Assembly (NCBI GenBank): GCA_016946835.1
Contig: JACVTC010000052.1
Location: 586,501 to 650,500 of the forward strand
Direction: 5' to 3'
Source: Neocallimastix lanati (nom. inval.)
Taxonomy: Eukaryota > Neocallimastigomycota > Neocallimastigomycetes > Neocallimastigales > Neocallimastigaceae
DNA: 64,000 nucleotides
The notes below the pieces were generated by a model, which saw nothing but the letters and a program-made list of their open reading frames with translations, was not told where the DNA came from and searched no databases. The translations under genes and the position numbers were made by a program. Position 1 is the stretch's first letter, and each line of letters opens with the position of its first letter. Below are positions 1-11,664 of this stretch, in pieces.

Positions 1-2
1 AA

Positions 3-1004
3 GTATACACTCCAAATTTCAACCTCAAAAAATTTAAAAAAGTATTTAAAAAGGCACTATCAGGAGTTAAAATTTCATATAGTAGATGTTCCAAATGGAA
101 TCATAAGGTTTCTTTTCGGCATTTAAAAAAAAATTTAATATCTATTAACACATACAATGATATTAACACAGTAAACCTCAGTTCAACAAATTTAGTAAAT
201 GCTAATAATGGCAATCATGAACTAATTGCTCCCAATATTCCTAATCTTAATTCTCAAAATCCATTTTCACATTCTAACACAGGAAAGTTTTCTTTTTGTC
301 TTAGTTGGAATACTAATGGATGGAATTTTGTGAAAAGAGATAGTATTGAGTACTTCAACACAATATTTAAACCATTATTTATATGTTTTCAGGAAACAGA
401 TAATGGTAACTTTGATGCTAGAAATCCCAGTAAAGTAACACTTCCCAACTATAAATATTTCTTGAAAAGAATGGATCCTACTACTCCAGGTTGCAGAGGT
501 TTATATCTTGGTTATCATGTCTCATGTCAAGCAGTACTTGAAGATAATTCCTATACTTATCTTGTTTCTTTAACAACTTATAGTCTCTGGAATCACTCTA
601 AGTGTTCTGTTGGTAATGTCTATATTCCCACTAAGAAACACTCATTACAAGTCCGATATGCATTTTCAGAAGTTTTCACATGGCTTCAGAATCACACTAA
701 TCATCCATCTATTCTTCTTGGAGACTTTAACATGAGTACCTCTGATTTACAAGATAAATTATCCAATAGTAACCTTGATAACTGGTTTATTCTTCTGATT
801 AATGGTTCACCTATTTCATGGACAAGAGGTAGTTTTTCATCAGATATTGATCATGCGTTAGTCAATTCAAGTATGCTTGTTAAAATATCAAGTGCTTATT
901 TTGTTGATTATCCTTCTGTATCTGATCATAAACCTCTCATGGTTTATTGTAAGAAAATTGCCACAGATGAATCATTTTTGTTACCAAAAAAATTTGTAAG
1001 ATGA
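3..1004 (+). pseudogene. LINE A: N-terminal region and APE-type endonuclease domain
   Basis: The frame is already open at the window edge, so the protein starts upstream; the first 100 or so residues seen are a polar, Asn-rich leader. The endonuclease begins near 300 with LSWNTNGWNF, continues through CFQET near 390, has the catalytic-type LLGDFNMS near 717 and ends with the SDHKPL motif near 920. This exonuclease-endonuclease-phosphatase fold nicks target DNA so that the 3' OH can prime reverse transcription. The TGA at 1002-1004 lies inside the natural polyprotein: the same frame goes on with DRYKC, and the stop sits where a Trp would fit (RWDRYKC), i.e. TGG to TGA. Confidence 0.9.
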
Positions 1005-3023
1005 GATAGGTATAAATGTCTTGAACAAAAGAAAGAAATATGTCATCACAATAAATTTGAAATTCTTAGTGAAGAAATAGGAAATGAAGAACTTTCAATA
1101 GATTGTGTTATTGAAAAGTTCATTAATACTACCAATTCCATAGCTAAGGATTTATCGATTACATCTTCAACAGTAATCAAGAAAGCGATGTTTAGAATGT
1201 CGGGAAAAATTTATTGTCTTCAAAAGGTAAAGCATATTAAATACAAACAAATTAAGCGTTTTGTTTCTGCAAATGATTCCAATGAATTTGCTAAAATAGT
1301 TGACTCATATAACAGACTTTGTGAATCAATTCATAAAAAATGTAATGAATTTAGGAAAAAAGAATATTTATATTGGATTAAAATTGGATGTTCGTTAGCT
1401 CTTAAAAAGGATAGTAGGAAAGCATGGAAATGGGTTAAAAAGAATGCAAAAATAAATAATCAATCTTTCACGGTCTCTCATCCTATTAAAAATTATAATA
1501 ATGAACTTGTTTCTTCTACAGATGAAAAATTAAAAGTTTGGCATTCTCATTATAAATTCTTAGGGTCAGATTCTTCAGGTCATAGTCTTTCTAAAGATTA
1601 CTGGAAAGATTCTGATGCACTAAGGAATTTGGGAAGACCAAGGCAACAAGAATGGGATATTAACCAAGGCATTAGCGATGAAGAAATTTGCAAAGCTATC
1701 TCCTCCACTCCTATCTTTAAAGCTTGTGGTCCTGATGGTATTCCAATGGAATTCTTCAAAGCTTTGATTCCTTGTAAAGATGATTCAGAAGGATCAAGTG
1801 ATAATAATAGTAATATTTCATCTGGCTTTAAATGTCTCAAAGCCTTAATCAATCGTATTTGGAATGGTGATTTCCCAAAATCATGGAATAACGCATCAAT
1901 AGTTTCTATTCATAAAAAGGGCGATCTATTAGATTGTAACAATTATCGTGGCATCTCACATATCAATAATGGATTAAAAATTATTGCAAAAATCATAGCT
2001 AATAGAATCTCTAAATATGAAATTGATGAAGGTTTTATAAGACCTGAACAATTTGGATTTCGTAATCGAGAGGAATGTATAAGTCTTTACACTACATTAA
2101 GAATTATATGTCAGAGAAGGAAATTTGAAAATAAGGATACTTACCTTGCTTTTTTGGACCTTAAAAAAGCGTATGACTCAGTGCCCATATATAATGTATT
2201 AATGAAGATTCATCACTTAGGTATTAGAGGTAAGTGCTATAATTTTATTGAAAATTTATACTTATCTTCCAAAGCTTGTGTAAGAGTTGATGGAAAATTA
2301 TCTGAATCATTTAATATTAAGAAAGAAGTTCGTCAAGGTTGTCCCCTCTCACCAATTTTGTTTAACTTGTTCATTAATGATACTTTTAATAATTGTAATA
2401 AATATGGCGTCTTTATTGGTGAAAAACGTTGTTGTGGAGGTCTTTTTGCAGATGACATTGTATTATGTGCTCCAACAAGATCCCAACTTAAGAAATTGTT
2501 AAAATTTGCCAGTAAATGAGCTAGAAATAATGAAATGCAATTTGGTATCAATAAATGTGCCAGTCTAGTAGTACGAGGGGAATTTTCTAGTTTTCTTTAT
2601 AATAGTAATCCTACCTTCTATCTTTCAAGTCAAGAGTTACCTAAAACGAATTGCTATACCTACTTAGGTGTACCATTTTCAAATGATTTAGAATTGAAAC
2701 CGATCATACAGCGAATGAATAATAAAGTTAGAAATGCACTTTATTCCATAAAAGGATTTATTAAGAACCCTCATATTCCTATCCCTTATAAAAGAATGTT
2801 ATTTTCAGCAATAGTAATTGGACAAGTTTCATATTATGTACCTCTACTTGGATCTAACAAAGAGAGAACGAGAAGTACACAGACACTAGTTAATTCAGGA
2901 TTATACTGGATTGAAGGATTTTCTAAAGGGAATAGCTTTACTTCCCTTTATTATGTTTCTAAAGAAGTTAACGTTCCTCCTCTTTCGGCGAAATGTGAGA
3001 TTGCTCAGGTAAGGTGTTTTTAA
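1005..3023 (+). pseudogene. LINE A: reverse transcriptase domain
   Basis: This continues the endonuclease frame. RT motifs in order: CGPDGIPMEFFKAL (about 1726), SIVSIHKKGD (1900), CNNYRGIS (1937), RPEQFGFRN (2041), AFLDLKKAYDSVP (2149), VRQGCPLSPILFNLFIND (2327), and the catalytic FADDIVL (about 2444), followed by the thumb and the CYTYLGVPFSND segment near 2655. The two catalytic Asp of ADD are present. The TGA at 2517-2519 again falls at a position that is Trp by context (KWARNNEMQF), and a TAA closes the segment at 3021. Function in an intact copy: target-primed reverse transcription. This copy cannot make a full protein unless stops are suppressed. Confidence 0.93.
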
Positions 3024-4075
3024 AAATGGAAAAACTCGAAATGTATTATCTCTGATTTACTTAGAGATATATCTTGTTGTAGACGTCATGCATGGGATAA
3101 AGAAAGTAAAATTCTAACTGACAAATTAAGTAAATTTCCATTAAAAAAAGCTATTTTAAACTTTTACTAGGATAGAGATATGGCAGGAAAATCAATCAAA
3201 GCTAAGGCTTATAAAAATAATAATTTTGAGGAAACTAGAGAGTATCTTCAGCTAAATTATAAATATCCTGAATTTAGCATTGGCTTCCGATGGGTACTTC
3301 GCGCCAGATGTGGATATAAATTCGATGCTCGTGATGCCAAAGCCGCCAAAATGATTGAAGAAAACTGTCCTGAAAGGTGTCCTTGTTGTTATAGAAAAAA
3401 TAGTAATCCTCGGTTGGAATATTGGTTTTCTAAATGCTATCTTTTCCGTGAATTTAGAATGAAATATTTTAAGGATATTGAAATTCTTTATGAAATATTT
3501 TATATTATTTCTAAATATTGTCCAATATCAAATAGTAATGTAAACACTGCTATCACAGATATGAATAATATAGAATTAAGTTCTGACTCTGATAGCAGTA
3601 ACGAAGTATATAATATTAATAATATTAGCAATAGAAAAAATATTGTTAATAATAGTAGAAATAGTGATAGTGAAAATAGAAATACTAATATTAGTGATAG
3701 TGAAAATTATAATATCGTTACTACTAATTTAGTGAATAGTTCAATTGGTGAAATCGTGGTAATTTAAGTAATTTTCTGAATAATAAGTGTGTAAATATAT
3801 ATGTGACGTGGTACCCATTATATAACTTCCTTCTTGGTGGAAGAGATGCAGACATAATAGATTTAAATTATAAAAAGGAATGGAATATTTCGTTTAAGAA
3901 CCAAATCATTTCTGGTGATTATTCAAAAACGCCATTCTTGGTGCGATCTGTGGCTCTCTTTACAGAAATTATGCCTCTGGCTAGTGGTTACTATTCCCAA
4001 AAATATAAGTACAAACTAAACAGGAGCATCAACGCTAAAAAATGCAGTAAGACAGGCTAGCAGGACCATTGCCTC
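3024..4075 (+). pseudogene. LINE A: C-terminal Cys-rich region
   Basis: The same frame continues after 3023. A TAG at 3168 sits in the context NFY-stop-DRDM, again compatible with a mutated Trp codon. A Cys cluster (NCPERCPCCY, then CYLF) near 3364-3440 resembles the C-terminal zinc-binding region of many LINE polyproteins. It is followed by an Asn/Ser-rich spacer (3535-3760). After a one-base shift, the reading NNKCVNIYVTWYPLYNF and LLGGRDADIIDL (about 3781-3860) continues to the TAG at 4060. The same residues are recognisable in copy B, so this segment belongs to the element and is not random. Confidence 0.8.
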
Positions 4076-4362
4076 TGAAGACCATAATTTCTTTCAGATA
4101 GACAATTTACACCCTAATCCAGAAGGATATGAGGTACATTGCATATGAACTTTTTTCTGAATTTATTTATACACATTATTTTTTGAATATTACTTTTTTA
4201 TTTCACGTTACTATTTTAAATATTATTATGTTCTTATTGGAAAATAATATTTATTTTTTTTTATTAATTCTATGTTTTTTTTTGTAATATAAAAAATATT
4301 CATGTAATTAATAAAAGAATAAATAAATAAAGATTAAAGTTCGCAATAATTGAGTTTGTTAA

Positions 4363-5165
4363 TATATATATATATATATATATATAATTCTAATAATTAT
4401 TGATGGTTATCCTTTCTTAAGTGGCTTCTAGTATGAAGAGAGAAAATTTGAAATATAGAAAAACTACAGAAAATGAACATGATTTTTTATATTGTTTTAA
4501 ACTGGATATATAGTAACATTGAAATTGTATAATTAAAAATATCATATAATTTCTACATATTATTATTGTAAAGAATATTAATATTTAGTTATTAATTATT
4601 ATTAAACAAATAATAATATTAATTGTTGAAATGCAAATAACTGAAATTGAGATTTCAATTCATTTATAATTTAAACATAAGTGTTGAAAGTTTTATGTTT
4701 GAATTATATTGGTCAGGTTAAGGTGTATTATTAATTGTAACAATTAATTAAAATTAAATAATTATCACCCACAAACTATTATAAGTTAATTAAAAAATTC
4801 AATAGTTAAAAATTATGTTTTATTGAAATCTTTTATCATATTAATAATAAATATTTTAAAAATTAATACTAAAAATTAAAGCTACTGATATAATAAGTTA
4901 ACTTAGTTTTTTATTAATATTATTTTATTATTATATTTTATATAATTAATATACATGCATGTATGTATTAAGATTAAATTGCATTAATTATATTATTAAT
5001 TATATTATTAATTATATTATTAATTATTATTTTAAAATTAGTATGAAAAGGAATTGAAATTCAAATTTCTTAGAATCTTTACAAGATTATTATCCTAATT
5101 AACCTAAGTTAATCAAACTTTCAATAACTATATAATTATTAATAAAATAGAGATTTATAATCTTA
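4363..5165. repeat. AT microsatellite and LTR-like left flank of the Gypsy element
   Basis: An AT dinucleotide run at about 4363-4385 follows the LINE tail. The stretch from about 4500 to 5165, just downstream of the Gypsy pol on the minus strand, has no coding capacity and is where its 3' LTR should lie. About 190 bases (4900-5090) match 8290-8460 in reverse-complement orientation, and AACTGAAATTGAG-type sequence near 4640 has an inverted counterpart near 9200. Exact LTR ends cannot be set by eye. Confidence 0.5.
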
Positions 5166-8000
5166 ATAAAAATTCCTAGTATCTATATTCTGGAGGAGTA
5201 GGAATGAAAGGCTCGAGCTCAGATATATGGAATATTGGATGGTGTTTAGGGAAAGGAGATCTTTTTAAATCTATTTTATAATTATTATTATCTAAAGCTT
5301 CAAGTACTTTATAAGGTCCGTACTTACAAGGTGATAATTTAGAATAATCTTCGATATTAAGAGAAGGAGGAGTTTGAACCCATACTAAGTCACCTTCTTT
5401 AAAAACAGGAGGTTCTAATCTTTTCTTATCAGCATGCCTTTTATTTAATTCTTTGGAACGTAGTAAGACGTCTTTAATGTGATTAAAACTAGTATTTACA
5501 TTTTTTATATATTTAGAATTAGTATCCATTTGAGGTAATAAAAAGAATTCGTCCATGGAAGGATGGAACCCATAATTTATAAAGAAAGGTGTTTCCTTAG
5601 TAGATTCATTAATAGAATTATTATATGCAAATTCTGCAAGGTAGATCCAATCTATCCAGTCATCATGATAATAAGCTCTTGAATAAGCCCTAAGATATTG
5701 TTCAATAAAAGAGTTACATCTTTCAACTTGTCCGACGGTTTCATGATGATCTGTGGTAGCTGTATTATTTTTAATTTTTAATAAGTGCATAAATTCATTC
5801 CAAAGAGCACTTGTAAATTGTGATCCTCTGTCTGTATAAATATCTTGAGGTAAACCATGTAGTTGTAGTTTAAAGATATTATTCATAAAAGCCTTAGCAG
5901 TTTGTTTTGCATCAGGTATTTGTTTAAAGGGAATTAAGTGGATCATTTTAGAAAAACGATCAACAACTACCATTATTACTGTATATCCTTTAGAATTAGG
6001 AAGACCGCATAGAAAGTCGATTTAAATAGATTTCCAAGGTCTTTCGGGAGTATCCAAAGGTTGTAGAAGACCATATTTTCTGTGTCTATTTATTTTGTTT
6101 CTTGCACAGGATTGACAAGAGTTTACATATTTGGTTACATCTTCTTTTATTTTAGGCCACCAATAGTTTCTTGTTATTAACTCTAAAGTTCTTCTAATTC
6201 CAAAATGACCGGCTGCGGGCTTTTCATGATATTTTGTTAATATTTCCAATCGGAGAACTTCAGGAATATAGACTAGATTATTATAAAATATTAAATTGTC
6301 CTTTAATTTAAACTTTTCCATTTTTCTAAAGGGCTTATAAGACATATCATTTTTTACATTTTGAGGACTAAAGTAAAGTCGAATATCCTTAGATGTAGCG
6401 TCAGACTTGGTAGCATCAATAATTCTTTCTAAAAGGTCACTTACAATACTAACAAAACACGGAATTTCTTTAACATTTTTAATTTCTAAAATATTTTCAG
6501 GTTTTTCTTCAGTGTTGTTTTTAATATAGTCAGGTCTTCTAGATAGACTGTCAGGTTTTCCGTTTTTGTTTCCCTGTCTATACTTTATTATGAAATTATA
6601 TTCTTGGAAGAAAAGGTACCATCTGTGTTGTCTTTGATTTGCAACTTTTCCTCCTAATGTGTATATTAAGTTCCTATGATCCGTATAGACAGTAATTTGG
6701 TATTTAGCACCAAGGAGTAGATGTCTCCAAACAATAAAAGCATCCCTTATAGCGAGTAGTTCTTTGTCAGTAATTGTATAATTTATTTCGGCGTTTAGTA
6801 AACTTCTAGAATAATATGCTACTGGATGTAAATTATTATCTTTATCCCTTTGAGATAGAACAGCACCAATAGCATAATTACTTGCATCACATTCTACTAT
6901 AAAAGGTTTTGTAATATCAGGATGAAGTAGAATTGGAGAAGTAATTAATCTTTTCTTTAATTCCTTAAAAGCATTTTCACATTCATTCGTCCATAAAAAT
7001 TTAATATTTTTCCTTGTTAAATTATGTAAAGGTTTTGCAATTTTTGCAAAATCTTTAACAAATCTTCTATAGTAATTACATAGGCCAATAAATCTTTGAA
7101 CATCTTTTAAATTTTCTGGTCTTGGCCACTCTTCTATTGATTTAATTTTCTTTGGGTCAGTAGATACACCATCACCAGAAAAATGTAACCTAAAAATTCA
7201 ACTTTATTCTGGTCAAATTCACATTTTTCTAATTTTACATATAAATTATTATTAATTAAAGTTTGAAGGACGTTTCTGACTTGATTATGATGCTCCTCCA
7301 AATCTTTGGAATATATTAAAATATCATCTAAATATATAAGATCACACACTTTTCCAAGTATGGTCTAAGAATAGAGTTAATAAATGATTGAAAAGTGGCA
7401 GGAGCATTTTTTAATCCAAACGGCATAACTAAATATTCATAATGGCCATATTTAGTTCTAAACGCGGTTTTATATTCGTCACCCTCTTTTATTCTTATTA
7501 AATTATAAGCTGAACGTAAATCCAATTTCGTAAAATATTTTGCTCCCTTTTCTTTTTCTATTATATCTGTTATTAGAGGGAGAGGATATGAATTTCTTAT
7601 AGTTACTGCATTTAATTTTTTATAGTCCACACATAACCGAAGGGAACCATCTTTTTTCTTTTGGAAAAGGACAGGATATCCAGCAGGTGATTCTGATGGT
7701 CTAATAAATCCTTTTTCTAAATTTTCTTTTATATAATCCTTAAGAACTTCCGATTCTTCTTCAGTTAATAGATAAATCGGGCCGTAATGAAGTGAAGCGT
7801 CTTTTTCTAAAACAATCTTACAGTCGGTTAAACGGTGAGGAGGTTATTTATCTGCCTCTTTTTTGCTAAATACGATTGCTAAATCATGATATTGATGAGG
7901 AATTTCTTCTATTTTTGGATCCTCATTTTCAATTTCAACTTTATCTTTCGTTGAAAGGAAACAATATATTAAAAAATTATAACTATATTCTTTTTTATTG
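5165..8000 (-). mobile_element. Ty3/Gypsy-type LTR retrotransposon remnant (pol region)
   Basis: The minus strand carries parts of a Gypsy-type pol in the usual order reading right to left: reverse transcriptase (about 7850-7130), RNase H (about 7100-6400), zinc-binding plus integrase core (about 6345-5400) and an integrase C-terminal region with a GPYKVLEAL-like motif (about 5320-5176). RT is recognised by [18 protein letters not shown] and [13 protein letters not shown]; integrase by HFGIRRTLELI, CQSCARNK and YTDRGSQFTS. No gag is recognisable to the right, where sequence becomes T/A-rich simple repeat. The order RT-RNaseH-IN defines Ty3/Gypsy rather than Copia. The copy is broken in several places and looks moderately old. 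Confidence 0.9.
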
Positions 8001-9880
8001 TTATTCAAATATGGATGATTTTTGTTAAATTTTTTTGAAGAAAATTTACTTTTAGATTTATTTAAATATTTTACATATACATAAATTTTAGAATTTTTAT
8101 TAATAGAATTTTTATATTTACTAATCTTTGAATTTTTATATTTATTAAACTTTGGATTTTTTGAAAATTTTGAAAAATTTTTTAAATTAAATTTTTTGGA
8201 GATTTTTTTTGAAAAATTTTTTGATCGATTTTTTGAAAAATTTTTATAATAAAATTTATTAACTTTATGTTAATATTTTAGAATTTAATAGTTAGTTAAT
8301 AATCTTACAAAGAATTCAAAATATGGAATTTCAAATCCTTTTTATACTAAACTAAAATAATAATTAACAATATAATTAATTAATACATTTTAATCTTAAT
8401 ATATTCATACATGTATATAAACTATATAAAATATAATAATAAAATAATATTGATAAGAATCTTTTAATAAAATAACTATATAAATTATTCATAAAACAAT
8501 TTAATAATAAAACTAATTTAATAATAAAATATAAAATAAAATAAAATAAAATATTAAAACTAATTAAAAATTCTCTTTCGGAAATCTTTAGAATGATAAA
8601 GAATTCCTTAGAATCTTTTAGAAAATAATTGAATAAAAATATATAATAATAAAATATATAAAACTTATAAAACTTATTTAAAATGTTATAAAACTATTAC
8701 TAATAACTAATTCTGTATTTTTAATTAATAATACAAATTAATAATATAATTTCCAAGTTAAGAGATTTATCTAATATAAATTTCTTAATTAATAATTTAG
8801 GGTCTTAATTAAATAATTAAATTATATTTTTATATTTAAATATCTTTAAAGTTCAATATCTCTTTATCTAGTTGTCCAATAAGGTTGATTTTAACATATG
8901 TTGTAGTTCTCGTTCGTAGCTTTCCAATGGATATAATTTTAACGGGAAATATGTTATTTTTAACAAATTCTTAAGGGTTAAATTAAATTGAATTATCTTT
9001 AATAAATAAGTCCAAACCCTTTGGTTTCTAATTATATAATGTTTCTAATATTTATTTTTATAATTAAAATCGAATTAAAATAATTTTTTGTCAATAACTA
9101 AATTAAATTTCAATTGATCTAATAGTGAATTTTAACTTCAAATCCACTAGTATTCGTGACAAGAATAGTTAAGATAATAACTGAATTTCAATTCAATTTC
9201 AATTTCGATAATTCAGTTATTTGAATTTCAATATTAATAAAAAATAATAATATAATAATTATTATTAAATTAACTTTATTAAAATATTTAGGAATTAGTC
9301 TAGGCCAACTAATTACTAAATATTATTAACATATTGAAATTAATATATATTAAATAATATAAACACGTGATTGTCATTAAATTAATTTCTACATATTATA
9401 TTTTAATTATAAAATATAATATTTAGCTATATTAGATTCTTATATTTTATTTATATTAAATATTTATATTATTATCTTATTTTATATTATCAATATCAAA
9501 CTTTTATTAATGCTATTACATATTCATATTAATAATTAATATTTTAAAAATTAATTATTTTATATAAATACATGTTTAAATCTTTTGATTAATCCTTGGT
9601 AGGATTATTGTAATTTAAATTATAGTAATAATTATATAAAATAATAATGTAATAAAATATTATTAAGATTAAATAAAATTTATATTTTAAATAAAAACTT
9701 AATTATAAAATTTACTAATAACAATATGTTTTAAATAAGAGTAAATTCAAATTATTAATTAATTACTATAATTTGGCATCTTGACCTAATCGTTAAGACC
9801 AAATTATCTTAAAACTTTAACAAGAATTAATAATAATACATTTAAATAATATTTTTAATTTATTATTAAAATTTTAATTT
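8000..9880. repeat. LTR-like remnants right of the Gypsy pol
   Basis: This stretch has no reading frame of note. Bases 8290-8460 match 4900-5090 in inverted orientation (shared blocks such as ATATAAAATATAATAATAAA and ATAATCTT-CAAAGA). Near 9380, AATTTCTACATATTAT matches 4545 in direct orientation. A 12-bp perfect inverted repeat lies at 9176-9187 and 9210-9221. The simplest reading is two or more decayed LTR pieces in opposite orientation, ending within about 100 bases of the tRNA gene. Boundaries are not resolvable by eye. Confidence 0.5.
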
Positions 9881-9886
9881 TGTGAA

Positions 9887-9958
9887 TCCGCATTGGTCCA
9901 GTGGCTAGGATTCCACGCTCTCACCGTGGCGGCAGGGGTTCGATTCCCCTATGCGGAG
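9887..9958 (+). tRNA. tRNA-Glu, anticodon CTC
   Basis: A complete 72-nt cloverleaf can be folded. The acceptor stem pairs TCCGCAT (9887-9893) with ATGCGGA (9951-9957), with G as discriminator. The anticodon stem CCACG/CGTGG (9913-9917 and 9925-9929) encloses CTCTCAC, giving anticodon CTC (reads GAG). The T arm is AGGGG, TTCGATT, CCCCT. Internal box A (TGGTCCAGTGGCTAGGA) and box B (GGTTCGATTCC) are intact. There is no intron. A run of seven T (9961-9967) follows as Pol III terminator. No encoded CCA, as expected in a nuclear eukaryotic gene. Confidence 0.97.
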
Positions 9959-9960
9959 TC

Positions 9961-9967
9961 TTTTTTT
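9961..9967 (+). terminator. Pol III T-run terminator of tRNA-Glu
   Basis: Seven consecutive T residues begin two bases after the tRNA 3' end, the normal RNA polymerase III stop signal. Confidence 0.85.
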
Positions 9968-10440
9968 CTAATAAAGAAATATAGTTTTTTTACATACTGG
10001 GTAATTTTATATCATAAATTCTTTAAATTTAAGATATAAAAATTACCCTTAATCTTAATCCTTGTATATCTCAATCTTCTGGAAACTTAAATTCTATAGA
10101 AAATTATTTTGTCTTGAAAGACTATAAAACGTGGTTGGGGTGACCTCAAGAAATTGGTTAAAATCTTCATATTTTTCTTCTTTTTTATTTTTTATTTTTT
10201 ATTTTTTTTTTTTTTTTTACTGCTATCAAATACAAGGAAAGGCTGAATTGCATCATTTAAAGATTAATTAGTTCTTTAAGCTGACTATTATTGAGATTAA
10301 GCCTCAGGTATTTCTGGTCATAATTTAAATAGTAATTACTGAGATGTTTTTTTTTTTTTTTTTTTTGAAATAATAAGAGATACACTCCGACATGAAATAC
10401 TAATGATCCTCTAACTATCTTCGAAATTAGAAATACTGTT
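9968..10440. other. Intergenic stretch between tRNA-Glu and LINE fossil
   Basis: No gene is seen. It holds T-rich runs (about 10180-10219 and 10347-10366). The part from about 10080 may include decayed LINE sequence, since the recognisable RT begins directly after it, but no protein similarity is readable. Confidence 0.5.
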
Positions 10441-11660
10441 TTATCGATAAAGAATAATAAGACTCCAGGCGTTGAAGTTATTCCCATTAAATTTTACTAA
10501 AGCAATATTTTACATTATAAAAATAGAGGAAAAGTATCCCAGTATTTCAGAATGTTTTGAAATTTTATTCAATAAAATTCGGGATGGTCCCTTTCTTAAG
10601 AAATGGAATACCACTTCTATTGTATCTATTCCAAGAAAAGGTGAATTTTTTAATTGTAATAACTATCTCAGAATTTTATTAATTAACGTTAAGTTTAAAA
10701 ATTATTTCAAAAATAATAACTAATAGAATTTCAAAATATGTATTTTGGAAGAAATCTATTAGACCTGAATAATTTGGTTTTCGTAGTCATGCAGTATGTT
10801 TTAGTCTTTATATTTTAATTAGAGAAATCTCTCTAAGAAGGAAATTTAATAATGAATTTACATATATGGCCTTCTTGTATTTTAAAAAAGCTCATGGTTC
10901 AGTACCTATTTTCAACATTTTACCTAAATTATTTCATATCAATATTCGTAGTTAAGGTTTTAATTTCCTCTTTAATCTGTATTATCTTCTAAAGAAAGTG
11001 CTCGTTTTCTTGATATGCACAGATAAATTTGACATTCATCGTTGAGTTTAAGAGTGGCCTTTTCATTTATTTTATTTAATTTACTTAATAACGATGTTTT
11101 AGATAAATGTGATGAATTTGGTATTAATATTGGAAAAAACAAAAAATGCCGTAGAGGTTTATTTGTAGATAATTTTGTTTTAATTGCTCCTAGTGCCTTT
11201 AAATGGTTTTAAAAAAACAAAATATCACTTTGAATAAATAAATATACAACTATGGTAATTAAACCTCTTAACTTTACTCAATCTCATTATTTTGAAGGTT
11301 ATGCTTTCTTTCTTAGTATGTACTCTATTCCTAAGACTTCATGTTATACTAATCTTAAAATTTCATTCAACAATGATCTATCAATTCAACCAGTTATATC
11401 TAATTTTCAATCTAAAATTAGTCTGTCTTTATTTCATTTTTCGATTTTCTTATTAACAACAAAATACTTTTATCTTTTTTTTTTTTTTTTTTTAAAGAAA
11501 ATAAACATGTTTTACAATCTTATATCATTAATAAAGCCCTCTGTTATGTGCCTTTGCTTGGTTATAATAAACTTCGTACTTGAAGTATTCAATCTTTGAT
11601 TTGTACTAGTATGCTATAGTTTCTTAATTCATCTCATCATATCAAATTTCCATTGGCCGC
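10440..11660 (+). mobile_element. Decayed LINE reverse transcriptase (copy C)
   Basis: Fragments of the same RT family as LINE A appear in order on the plus strand but in shifting frames: NNKTPGVEVIPI (about 10450), KKWNTTSIVSIPRKGE and CNNY (10596-10670), IRPE followed by FGFRSH (10757), a YFKKAHGSVP version of the KKAYDSVP motif (about 10880), GLFVDNFVLIAPS in place of the catalytic FADDIV (11155-11200), and SIPKTSCYTNLKISFNND (11325). Several in-frame stops and shifts occur, and the catalytic DD has become DN. A T-run near 11470 interrupts it. It is clearly older than copy A and ends where a SINE-like tail begins at about 11670. Confidence 0.85.
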
Positions 11661-11664
11661 ATAC

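Larger units (their letters stand above)
1..4360 (+). mobile_element. LINE (non-LTR retrotransposon), copy A, 5' end outside the window
   Basis: An APE-type endonuclease, a reverse transcriptase and a C-terminal Cys-rich region follow in order. The frame is open from base 3 to 3767 except for four in-frame stops (TGA 1002, TGA 2517, TAA 3021, TAG 3168), and a one-base shift near 3767-3800 carries the reading into the last segment. The 3' end is set by comparison with copy B at 53742-54712: both match through a 3' UTR with repeated AATAAATAAATAAAG-like sequence up to about 4353, and then run into AT repeats. The 5' end is off the window. Clade is not certain; the domain order fits Tad/L1-like LINEs. 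The small number of lesions suggests a fairly recent insertion. Confidence 0.9.

Noticed and set aside
1002-3170. UGA read as Trp by an altered genetic code
   Set aside because: A TAG and a TAA also interrupt the LINE frame, and the BRPF-like gene ends at a TGA, so mutation is the simpler explanation.
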